64,000 nucleotides of DNA from Labilithrix sp. (GTDB lineage Bacteria > Myxococcota_A > Polyangia > Polyangiales > Polyangiaceae). The notes beneath the pieces were generated by a model. That model did no database searches and was not told the DNA's origin. It saw only the letters and a program-made list of their open reading frames with translations. Of the stretch, positions 18,150 through 25,236 are shown in pieces. Position 1 is the stretch's first letter; the number at the start of each line of letters is the position of its first letter. The translations under genes were made by a program, and so were the position numbers. The stretch is taken from positions 1 to 64,000 of the forward strand of contig JAHBWE010000020.1 of the NCBI GenBank assembly GCA_019637155.1, given 5' to 3'.

Positions 18150-18283
18150 CCTCGATGCTCCCTTCCTTCGTGCGGAAAACCGCCAAGAATCTGCGCGCTA
18201 CGGGACAACATGAACCTCACCCGACGCGTTTTGCGCCACGATACCGGCAGCCATCGAACGAAGTCAACGAAGGTCGGGGGTCT

Positions 18284-18390
18284 CTCAGGGTCGGGGGCTT
18301 CGCCCCCGACACCCCCACCCCAGACACGGCCCTCGCGCTGCGCGCTCGGGGCGCTCCGCGCCCGCTTTCGCGGCCGCTTCTGGGGGCCCG
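18284..18390 (-). repeat. Structured upstream repeat, family 1, copy B
   Basis: On the minus strand: P1 CCCCAGA (18385-18379) pairs TCTGGGG (18324-18318), P2 is GGGCGC-GGA-GCGCCC (18363-18349), and P4 is a perfect GTCGGGGGC-GAA-GCCCCCGAC (18310-18290). P1 differs from copy A at several positions on both strands yet stays fully paired. The element points at the TolQ-like gene starting at 18149. Confidence 0.8.
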
Positions 18391-18475
18391 GTGCTGGGCG
18401 CTTCGTGGTCGCATCTGGGGGCTTCGCTCCAGACGCGGCGCTTGTGCGGCGCGGCCGCATCCGGGGGCTTCCTTG
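18391..18475 (-). repeat. Tandem 5' extension of structured repeat copy B
   Basis: Read on the minus strand there are two further diverged units of the element's 5' part, each beginning CCCCC(A/G)GATGCG and followed by GGCCGC- or GACCAC-like sequence and a short GC hairpin. They resemble the 5' units stacked upstream of copy C. Confidence 0.5.
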
Positions 18476-18835
18476 TTTTGGGAGAATTATGGAATGTGGG
18501 CGTTTCAGTCGGGGTGCAATATTATGTAAGACCATGACAATATGCAGGAATGTGGTCAAAGAAAATCGTCCGGGGGAGCCAATCTCTGTTGACGCCCGAA
18601 GGTCTGTACCGTCAGACTTCCGGTTGGCCGACTTGGCACGAAGGAGTCTTGCGCATTTCGCGTAGCTGACGATATCGTCCGCGCGCGGCTCGAAGAGAGT
18701 ACGGGCGCCGCATCGGTTTCTCTCAAAACTTCACCTCGCCCCCAACGAGGCGAGACACTTCGAAAGACGATTGCGGCGGGCCTTCGAGGCCTGACCTTTT
18801 CCCCCGAAAACGGGGCCCTGGAAGGACGGAGCAAC

Positions 18836-19492
18836 ATGGCTGGTCTGTGGAAGGCATACAAAGAAGGCGGCGTGGTGATGATGAGCATCATCCTGCTCTG
18901 GTCGATCTTCACGATCGGCATCATCATCGAGCGCGCGCTGTATCTGTACGGCTCGTCGATCAACAAGGACGTATTCCTCGCCACGATGCAGAAGTGCATC
19001 CTCGCGGGAGACGTCGCGAAGGCCGTGAAGATGTGCTCGGCTGCGAACGCGCCGCTCGCACGCATCGTCCAGGCCGGCCTGGTCAAGGTCAACCGCCCCG
19101 ACGAGGAGGTGCAAGCGGCGATGGATGAAGCCGCCCTCCGCGAAATCCCGAAGATCGCGAAGCGCACAGGCTTCCTCGCGCTCCTCGCGAACCTCGCGAT
19201 GCTCACAGGCCTCCTCGGCACGGTGACCGGGCTCATCACGAGCTTCGGCGCCGTCTCCGGCGAGTCCGTCGACCCCGCCCAGAAGGCGCGCATCCTCGCG
19301 GAGGGTATCTCCGAGGCGATGCACTGCACCTGGTTCGGCCTCCTCGTCGCCATCATCGGCCTCATCGGCTTCGCCGTGCTCAACGGCAAGACGCAGGGCC
19401 TCGAGGACGACATCAACGAGGCGAGCGTCCAGGTGCTCAACCTCGTCGTGACCAACCGCCAGAAGGTCAACCTCTCCGCGGTTGCGGCCTGA
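18836..19492 (+). CDS. TolQ/ExbB/MotA-type motor subunit
   Basis: A 218-residue three-helix channel protein, second TolQ-type subunit of the window. Helix 1 is about 12-33, and helices 2 and 3 lie at about 112-134 and 158-180. LAMLTGLLGTVTGLITSFG is the family core. GGACGGAG precedes the ATG. Unlike the minus-strand copy it lacks a Gly-rich N-terminus. It is followed after 177 bp by two TolR-like genes, giving the same one-plus-two composition as AglRQS motors. Confidence 0.92.
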   Translation: MAGLWKAYKEGGVVMMSIILLWSIFTIGIIIERALYLYGSSINKDVFLATMQKCILAGDVAKAVKMCSAANAPLARIVQAGLVKVNRPDEEVQAAMDEAALREIPKIAKRTGFLALLANLAMLTGLLGTVTGLITSFGAVSGESVDPAQKARILAEGISEAMHCTWFGLLVAIIGLIGFAVLNGKTQGLEDDINEASVQVLNLVVTNRQKVNLSAVAA

Positions 19493-19669
19493 TCGAGCGC
19501 TCGTTCGCGCTCGTCGCTCGCGTGAGCCTTCTCACGCGAACTTCGCGCGAACGGGAACTCTCGGCCTCGTTTCCTTTCTCTCTCATTACTCGCGTGATCT
19601 CACGCGACAGCCATGAACGCTGGGGCTCGCAGGACCGAGCCCCAGCAATTGCTCGGATGGAGTGAAGCC
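19493..19669 (+). promoter_or_regulatory. Structured leader between TolQ-like and TolR-like genes
   Basis: Three hairpins lie in 177 bp: CGCGTGAG-CCTT-CTCACGCG (19519-19538), CGCGTGA-TC-TCACGCG (19591-19606, repeating the same stem sequence), and TGGGGCTCG-CAGGAC-CGAGCCCCA (19621-19644). The last ends 25 bp before the ATG at 19670. They may set the ratio of channel to stator-rod subunits by partial termination or mRNA processing; this is inference. Confidence 0.55.
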
Positions 19670-20245
19670 ATGGGTGGCGTAGACGTCGGCGGCGGTGGAG
19701 GCGGAAAGCGGAAGCTCGACTCGGAGATCAACATGATCCCGATGATCGACCTCCTGATGGTCACGATCTCGTTCCTCCTGATCACGGCCGTGTGGACGCA
19801 CATGGCGCGCATCAACGCGGATGCGCAGGTGCCGGGCCCTCCCCGGCCGGATCAAGAAGTCGAAAAACAGGAACCCGAGAAGCAGCTCCACGTCGAGATG
19901 CGCTCGCCCGACAAGTTCGTCCTCATCTGGAAGCAGGCGGGCACGGTCATCAGCACGGTCGACGTGCCGCGGAAGGACAACGTCGTCACCAAGGACGATG
20001 GCAAGAAGCTGGTCCGCTACCCGGACCTCGCCGCGAAGATCGACGCCGAGTGGAAGTCGGTCGGCCAGCACCGCACCGCGACCGACAAGAAGTTCGACAC
20101 GGCGATCCTGCACACCGACAACGAGACTCCCTACGTCTACCTCATCGGCGTGATCGACGCGATCTACCAGCCGAAGCGCCCCGTCACCGTCGCCGGCAAG
20201 GAAGAGCAAGTCCCGGCGTTCAACCTCACCTTCGCGGTCAACTGA
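19670..20245 (+). CDS. ExbD/TolR-type proton-channel subunit
   Basis: A 191-residue TolR-like protein. The ATG at 19670 is chosen because GGAGTGAAG lies just upstream and the upstream in-frame ATG (19613) would make the 9-bp hairpin at 19621 coding. A Gly-rich N-terminus (VDVGGGGGG) is followed by one helix (about 22-44) with the channel Asp D27 in MIPMIDLLMVTISF, then a periplasmic domain. It is 7 bp from the next TolR-like gene. Confidence 0.88.
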   Translation: MGGVDVGGGGGGKRKLDSEINMIPMIDLLMVTISFLLITAVWTHMARINADAQVPGPPRPDQEVEKQEPEKQLHVEMRSPDKFVLIWKQAGTVISTVDVPRKDNVVTKDDGKKLVRYPDLAAKIDAEWKSVGQHRTATDKKFDTAILHTDNETPYVYLIGVIDAIYQPKRPVTVAGKEEQVPAFNLTFAVN

Positions 20246-20252
20246 GGACACC

Positions 20253-20798
20253 ATGACGATCCAGCAGCCCGGCAAGCGGTTGATGCATGCGGTCCCGCTC
20301 AAGTTCGTGCAGAAGAAGGTCACCGGCGGCGGCCATCGCGACACGAACGCGTCGCTCTCGCTGACGAGCATGATCGACTTCCTCGTCGTCACCGTCGTCT
20401 TCCTCCTCCTCACCTTCAGCGCCTCCGGCGAGACGCCGACGACGAAGGGCGTGCGGCTCCCCGACGCCGAGAACACCCTCGACATGATCGACGCGCCGAT
20501 GGTCGGCGTGACGGGCAGCCTGATCCTCGTCGACGGCAACCCCGCCGGCAACACGCGCGCGATCGAGGACTCGAAGCGCCTCCAGCGCATCGACGAGCTC
20601 TTCAACATCCTCAAGCAGAAGCGCGAGGTCTGGAAGCAGCTCCACCCGGGCAAGGAGTTCCCCGGCGTCGTCGTCCTCCAGATCGATCAGGACGTGCAGG
20701 CCATCGTCGTGAAGAGCATCTTCCAGACCGCAGCGTTCGCAGGCTTCCCGAACGTCAGCTTCATGGTCGGCTCCCTCCCCAAGACAAAGACCGAATAA
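20253..20798 (+). CDS. ExbD/TolR-type proton-channel subunit
   Basis: A 181-residue TolR-like protein with one helix (about 36-58) carrying the channel Asp D42 in TSMIDFLVVTVVFLLL, and a periplasmic domain. It closes the plus-strand TolQ-TolR-TolR module. Its end (VSFMVGSLPKTKTE) resembles that of ExbD proteins. It is followed by the tandem hairpin array and structured repeat copy C, then a membrane protein that may be co-transcribed. Confidence 0.9.
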   Translation: MTIQQPGKRLMHAVPLKFVQKKVTGGGHRDTNASLSLTSMIDFLVVTVVFLLLTFSASGETPTTKGVRLPDAENTLDMIDAPMVGVTGSLILVDGNPAGNTRAIEDSKRLQRIDELFNILKQKREVWKQLHPGKEFPGVVVLQIDQDVQAIVVKSIFQTAAFAGFPNVSFMVGSLPKTKTE

Positions 20799-20830
20799 CG
20801 CATACCGGTCGGCGCCCAGACCTGCCTCGG

Positions 20831-21094
20831 CCTCGGCGCTTGGGACGAGCAAGGGACCCACGGAGCCTGCGAATGCGGGCCACGCGAGCGGGGCCCACGG
20901 CCCCCTTCGGCCTCGGCACTAGAGCCGAGCAAGGGCCCAGCCTCGGCACTTGGGCCGAGCAAGGGGCACCAGAAGCAGCCGCGCAAAGCGCCTCCAACCT
21001 CGGCACTTGGGCCGAGCAAGGGGGCCGCGCAACGGCCCCAGAAGCAGCCACGCAAGCGCCCCTCACCCTCGACGCGAGGGCCGAGCAAGGGGCC
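20831..21094 (+). repeat. Tandem hairpin array (five units)
   Basis: Units start at about 20831, 20911, 20941, 20998 and 21067. Each core reads CCTCGGCACTTGGGCCGAGC then AAGGGG, and the middle units form CTCGGC-ACTTGG-GCCGAG. Units 3-5 are followed by CCCCAGAAGCAGCC-like sequence, the same as the 5' part of structured repeat family 1, so the array looks like an amplified 5' piece of copy C. No gene is recognised between 20799 and 21209. Confidence 0.7.
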
Positions 21095-21195
21095 CCAGAA
21101 GCGGCCGCCCCAGCGGTCGCGAAGCGACCCTCGCGCTCCGCGCGAGGGCCGTGTCTGGGGTGGGGGTGTCGGGGGCAAAGCCCCCGACGTTGAAA
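21090..21195 (+). repeat. Structured upstream repeat, family 1, copy C
   Basis: P1 CCCCAGA (21093-21099) pairs TCTGGGG (21154-21160). P2 is GGTCGC-GAA-GCGACC (21115-21129), a paired change relative to GGGCGC/GCGCCC elsewhere. P3 is enlarged to CTCGCGC-TCC-GCGCGAG. P4 is GTCGGGGGC-AAA-GCCCCCGAC (21168-21188). AAAGGAG follows 6 nt later and the GTG start is at 21210, so the element abuts the ribosome site. Confidence 0.8.
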
Positions 21196-21209
21196 AAGGA
21201 GACTGGTCG

Positions 21210-22271
21210 GTGAATACGAGCGGAGGGCCTGGCGACAAGCCGCGGGACATTGGCCTGAAGGCGATCCACGACGCGCGCATCGAGCGCGGCGCGTCGAAGG
21301 CTGGGCGCGTGTCGGGCATGACGTGGCTCTTCGGTATCGGCACGGTGCTCGTCGTCGTGATCGGCGCGTGGATCTATCGCGACCGCTCGCTCGACGCGAT
21401 GAAGGAGGAGCTCTTCTCGAAGCAGCGCGCCGCGACGACGACCGTGGGCGCGGAGTGGTACCCGCTGCGGGAGCGGCTCGAGAAGCTCACGATCGAAGCG
21501 GCGGCCCCGGAGTACAAGGGCGACCACGTCGATCCCGCGGCCGCGAAGTGGAACCTGACGGACGTGCCCGGTCTCTACCTCCGCATGCGCACCGCCGACG
21601 CGAAGGACGCCGAGTCGCTCCGCAAGAAGGCGAAGGACTCCGCGCGCGACTCCTTCGTGGGGTGTTTCCTCCGCGAGAACAACCCGTCGATGGCGGCGGC
21701 GGCGAAGGGCGAGGACGCGGGCACGGGGTGGAACGACCAGCCGTGGAACCTCCGCCTCGCGTACCAGACGACGCGCATCCTCTCCGAGGAGTGGACGACG
21801 GAGGCGAAGAACGCGGAGGACGAGATCCACTTCCGCGTCTTCATGCAGCAGTACGAAAAGGCGATCGCGGAGGAGATCCCGCACGCGATCGACATCGTGA
21901 AGCGCGCGCAGTTCTTCCTCCTCGTCCTCGACGAGGACGTGGACGAGGCCATGCAGTTCGCGCCCGACTCCGGCTACAGGGCGGGCCAGATCTCGGAGGA
22001 GGGGCTGCAGCAGGTGGTGCATCCGTCGCGCGTGCACCTCATCGACCTCCGCACGAAGGACGGCGACCCTACCCTCCTCCGCGTGCGCCGCTCCGCCGAC
22101 GCCGACTTCCACTTCGTCTCCGGCGCGATGCCCAACAACGCGTACACCCTCTCCGCGCTGAAGCGTCAGGTCATGAACTGCAACCTCGCCGAGCAGGTGA
22201 AGACCGCGCTGAACCCGACAAAGACCGCCGACGCGGCGCTCGACGCCGGCGCGGCTCCCGACGCGAAATAG
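21210..22271 (+). CDS. Single-pass membrane protein, unknown function
   Basis: A 353-residue protein starting at GTG with AAAGGAG 9 nt upstream. A charged N-terminus (1-36) precedes one helix (about 37-55) and a soluble region rich in Lys/Glu/Ala. The helix orientation suggests a cytosolic N-terminus and periplasmic C-terminus. The last 20 residues are an Ala/Asp tail. No family was recognised. It follows the TolQ-TolR-TolR module in the same orientation, so it could be an accessory of that motor, but a 411-bp repeat-filled gap separates them. Confidence 0.8.
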   Translation: MNTSGGPGDKPRDIGLKAIHDARIERGASKAGRVSGMTWLFGIGTVLVVVIGAWIYRDRSLDAMKEELFSKQRAATTTVGAEWYPLRERLEKLTIEAAAPEYKGDHVDPAAAKWNLTDVPGLYLRMRTADAKDAESLRKKAKDSARDSFVGCFLRENNPSMAAAAKGEDAGTGWNDQPWNLRLAYQTTRILSEEWTTEAKNAEDEIHFRVFMQQYEKAIAEEIPHAIDIVKRAQFFLLVLDEDVDEAMQFAPDSGYRAGQISEEGLQQVVHPSRVHLIDLRTKDGDPTLLRVRRSADADFHFVSGAMPNNAYTLSALKRQVMNCNLAEQVKTALNPTKTADAALDAGAAPDAK

Positions 22272-22337
22272 CCGAACGGCGCGCGGCGATTCGACGGCTG
22301 GACGCGAGCGACCTAGAGGCGGCTGGACCCGAGCGGG

Positions 22338-24071
22338 CTAGAGGTCGTCGCGGCGGCCGACGGGGCCGGACTGCTGGACGCAGATGACGGCGCGGGAGGG
22401 GCCGCCGCCGAACCAGTCCCACGCGTCGCAGCCGGCGCCGTCGGCGCGGCCGGGCGCGTTCTCGTAGTACGAGAGGCCGCTGTTGGCGTAGCGGCAGGAG
22501 CTCGTGTCCGCGACCCACGTGCTCTTCTGCGTGCCGCCGCCGAGGCCGGCGACGAGCGGGCCGAGGAGGCGCGCCTCCTCCAGCGTCGCGAGGCGGTTCA
22601 CGAAGCCGCCGTTGTTCGCGCACGCCGCCTGCGCCCGCGCGTAGGTCTTCCCTGCCCCGTTGTCGATGACGAAGGCGCGCATGCGGAGGACGCGGCCGGT
22701 GTGGAGGTACTCGTCGATCGCGGCCTGGGCGGCGAGGTACTCGGGGAGCGTCGCCGGGTTCGTGCCGGGCTTGCAGTCGGTGAAGTCGCCGCTCTTCGCG
22801 TTCTCGGCGCAGGTCGAGATCATGTCTTCGACCGCAGCGAGATCGGTGCCGAGCATGATGCCGTCGTCGCTGCGGAAGCGCGCGGCCCACTTCGACGCGA
22901 CGGCGGCCACGTCCTCGACGCGGCGCTTCGGCTCGCCCGGCGGCGCGACGTTGTAGTAGGCCTGGTTCTCGCCGGCGGCCTGCTGAAAGTCGCTGATCTC
23001 GTAGCGCCACGCGCGCTCCATCTTGAGCTTCTGCTGGCCGAACGCGCGGAGGTAGCTCTCCGTGTCGCGCATCATCTTCTGGTTCTGCTTGAACGGCGCG
23101 CTCGCGTCGACGCCGACCGGCGCGTTCGCGGCCATGCCGTAGCGCGTGACGTGGAGCGCGGCCGGGATCGCGCGGCGCGTGAAGTGCTGGAAGAAGCCGG
23201 CCGCGTCCTTGTCGCGATCGCCCTGCAGCGACCGGCGGAGCGCGACGCTCGCGCCGTCGATCTTCGTGAGCTTCTCTTCGAGCGTGCCCTCGATGCCAAC
23301 GAGCGTCTCGTTGCCGGTGAGGTCGAAGCCCTGCGCCGTGACGGTGACGGAGGAGCGCACGTCCTCCCGCTTCGAGGCGTCGGTGAGGCGCGACTTGATC
23401 GAGCCGTCGAGGCCGACGACCGCGGCTACCGTGCCGCCGGCCGAGATCTGGCCCTGGAGCCGGAGCGCTTGCTCTTCGCTCGACGTCTCGAAGGTGATGA
23501 GCGCCTCGATCTTCGCCTGGTAGGTGACGGCGTTCACGAAGCGATCGCCGCAACGGACGAGGAAGTCCTGCGGCCTGCTCGTGAGCATACTGAGCGCGTC
23601 GTCGGTGAGGTTGACCGGCGCGTTCGAGACGACGACATACGACTGCACCGCCTGGATCAGGTAGTTCACGCTCGTCGTCGTGCTGCGGAAGCTGCGGAGG
23701 AGCGAGCCCGACGCGTTCGCGCTGACGAGCGGCGCCTTCACCGAGAGGCTCACGTCGACGCCGAGCTCCTTCGCGAGCTCCGTGTCCGTCTTCACGAGCT
23801 TGATCGTCGTCGCTTGCGACGGCTGGCCCACGCTCGGCGGCGGTCCGTTCGCGGCCGCGCTCACGCAGCCGGTCCGACGCAGGTCGAAGAGCGCGTTGTA
23901 TCCGTCGAAGAGCGTGATGCCGGGCTCGGTCGTCGTCAGCATGTCCTGCCCGACCCGATCGCCGTACGCGCCGACCGCTTCGCCCTCCGCCGTCTCGGGA
24001 TCGGAGTCGGGAGACGCGCTGCAAGCGGCGACGAGGAGGGGAGCGAGCAGGACCGCGCGGCGAAGGAGCAT
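22338..24071 (-). CDS. Secreted lipoprotein with C-type-lectin-like C-terminus
   Basis: A 577-residue predicted lipoprotein (lipobox LLVAAC, C17). The N-terminal half is rich in Ser/Thr/Val, with the segments SVNYLIQAVQSYVVVSN and VTYQAKIEALITFETS, somewhat like pore-forming beta proteins (MACPF or aerolysin type). This resemblance is weak. The last 120 residues look like a C-type lectin fold: AQAACANNGGF, then VADTSSC, CDAWDWFGG and a terminal AVICVQ. It is transcribed alone and converges on the 21210 gene. Function is unknown; surface adhesion or toxicity to prey are guesses. Confidence 0.72.
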   Translation of the reverse strand: MLLRRAVLLAPLLVAACSASPDSDPETAEGEAVGAYGDRVGQDMLTTTEPGITLFDGYNALFDLRRTGCVSAAANGPPPSVGQPSQATTIKLVKTDTELAKELGVDVSLSVKAPLVSANASGSLLRSFRSTTTSVNYLIQAVQSYVVVSNAPVNLTDDALSMLTSRPQDFLVRCGDRFVNAVTYQAKIEALITFETSSEEQALRLQGQISAGGTVAAVVGLDGSIKSRLTDASKREDVRSSVTVTAQGFDLTGNETLVGIEGTLEEKLTKIDGASVALRRSLQGDRDKDAAGFFQHFTRRAIPAALHVTRYGMAANAPVGVDASAPFKQNQKMMRDTESYLRAFGQQKLKMERAWRYEISDFQQAAGENQAYYNVAPPGEPKRRVEDVAAVASKWAARFRSDDGIMLGTDLAAVEDMISTCAENAKSGDFTDCKPGTNPATLPEYLAAQAAIDEYLHTGRVLRMRAFVIDNGAGKTYARAQAACANNGGFVNRLATLEEARLLGPLVAGLGGGTQKSTWVADTSSCRYANSGLSYYENAPGRADGAGCDAWDWFGGGPSRAVICVQQSGPVGRRDDL

Positions 24072-24249
24072 GGTGGTGCCGGCGATCCAGCAATCGCCAT
24101 GCCCTGTACCTACATCAGCTCACATCGACGCTTTTCGGTATTCTTCAATGGTTTTCAGAATTTGGTGGAGATGTCTCGGGACATCGATCAGGGGATTCCC
24201 TACACCACGCGATCGTTTCGATCGCCGAGCGGTGGCGGCCTCGGAGCAA

Positions 24250-24268
24250 AAGAGTCATATTGACTCTT
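24250..24268. promoter_or_regulatory. 19-bp inverted repeat immediately before the NADAR gene start
   Basis: AAGAGTCA-TAT-TGACTCTT is a perfect 8-bp inverted repeat ending 3 bp before the ATG at 24272. It occupies the place of a ribosome site, none of which is visible. It is AT-rich relative to the surroundings. It is either an operator for a dimeric regulator or a start-site hairpin. Confidence 0.6.
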
Positions 24269-24271
24269 ACT

Positions 24272-24826
24272 ATGTGGACCCGAGCCTCGCTCACCCGGCA
24301 CCTCGCGGACGGACACGCCGTCGACTTCTTCCTCTTCTACGGGCACACCCCGAAGGTGGAGGGCGCGATCGATCGCTCGTGCCTGAGCCAGTGGTACCCG
24401 GCCGCCTTCGAGGTGGACGGCGTCCGCTACGCGACGGCGGAGCACTTCATGATGGCGGAGAAGGCGCGGCTCTTCCGCGACGACGAAGCGCTCGGCCGCA
24501 TCCTCGAGGCGGCGACGCCGTCGGAGGCGAAGCGCATCGGCCGCTCCGTGCGCAACTACGACGACCAGGCGTGGGGCCGCGCGCGCACGCACGCGGTCGT
24601 GAAGGGCAACGTCGCGAAGTTCGATCAGGACACGGCCCTGCGCGAGCTCCTCCGCAGCACGGGCGCGGCGATCCTCGTCGAGGCGTCCCCGCGCGATCGG
24701 ATCTGGGGCATCGGCATGGGCGCGTCGAACCCCGACGCGACGAACCCGGCGCGCTGGCGCGGCCAGAACCTCCTCGGCTTCGCCCTGACCGAAGCGCGCG
24801 CCCAGCTCTTCGGCGCATCACGCTGA
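24272..24826 (+). CDS. NADAR family protein (YbiA-like N-glycosidase)
   Basis: A 184-residue NADAR domain protein. YbiA-type members hydrolyse the N-glycosidic bond of riboflavin-pathway intermediates, and others reverse guanine ADP-ribosylation of DNA. Characteristic pieces are LSQWYPAAFEVDG, ATAEHFMMAEKARLF, the conserved NYDDQAWGRAR, DRIWGIGMG and NLLGFALTEAR. The ATG at 24272 is preferred; a TTG at 24260 lies inside the inverted repeat. It stands alone between two minus-strand genes. Which substrate it uses cannot be told from sequence. Confidence 0.88.
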   Translation: MWTRASLTRHLADGHAVDFFLFYGHTPKVEGAIDRSCLSQWYPAAFEVDGVRYATAEHFMMAEKARLFRDDEALGRILEAATPSEAKRIGRSVRNYDDQAWGRARTHAVVKGNVAKFDQDTALRELLRSTGAAILVEASPRDRIWGIGMGASNPDATNPARWRGQNLLGFALTEARAQLFGASR

Positions 24827-24833
24827 GGCGCGC

Positions 24834-25163
24834 TCAGCGGTAAGGACCGGGATCGGAGAGCACCTCGATCGAGAGCGAAGTCTGCGGCGCGTACCCGGGT
24901 GACTCGAAGTCGTAGACCCTGACGTTCGCGACCACGCACTCCACGACGCGCCCGCGGAGCGTGTACTTCGGCTTCGCGTCGGGCGGCGGCTCCGCGCGCG
25001 TCCAGTCCGTGCCCCCGCGCGTCCCCGCGTAGAGGATCGACGTCACGACGTCTCGCACGCGCGGGACGCTGCTGCCGTCGGGCAAGGAGAACACCTCGAC
25101 GAGGACCTCGTTGCCGATCGGGATCGGCGCGGCGGTGAAGATGGTGATGCGAAGCGGCGGCAT
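24834..25163 (-). CDS. Small hypothetical protein
   Basis: A 109-residue protein without signal peptide or helix, predicted mostly beta. It begins MPPLRITIFTAAPIPIGNE and ends with a Pro-rich stretch. No family was recognised. It ends 8 bp from the convergent NADAR gene and lies 73 bp downstream of the EF-hand lipoprotein's stop. Confidence 0.6.
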   Translation of the reverse strand: MPPLRITIFTAAPIPIGNEVLVEVFSLPDGSSVPRVRDVVTSILYAGTRGGTDWTRAEPPPDAKPKYTLRGRVVECVVANVRVYDFESPGYAPQTSLSIEVLSDPGPYR

Positions 25164-25236
25164 GCGTTCGGAGCGCCCGGCGAGCGTACAGGCGAGCGCG
25201 ACGAATGGTACGGCACGAGCGCGAAGACGTGAACGC

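Larger units (their letters stand above)
18150..18835. other. 686-bp divergent intergenic region between two motor operons
   Basis: No gene is seen here. From left to right it holds the leader of the minus-strand motor, structured repeat copy B (18284-18390) with its 5' extension (to about 18475), a markedly AT-richer stretch (about 18475-18600) likely to contain promoters, and the leader of the plus-strand motor with hairpin CCCCG-AAAA-CGGGG just before GGACGGAG and the ATG at 18836. Confidence 0.6.

Noticed and set aside
18633..18652. TTGGCACG followed by TTGC, like a sigma-54 promoter upstream of the plus-strand motor
   Set aside because: The distance from GG to GC is 16 instead of 12 bases, which sigma-54 does not tolerate.
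16113..20798. Calling the motor genes aglR/aglQ/aglS
   Set aside because: Composition and topology agree, but ExbB/ExbD and TolQ/TolR families cannot be told apart by eye and no glt or agl partner gene is in the window.
20831..21094. Regular repeats resembling a CRISPR array
   Set aside because: Units are hairpin-bearing, of uneven spacing, without unique spacers and without cas genes; they match the structured repeat family instead.
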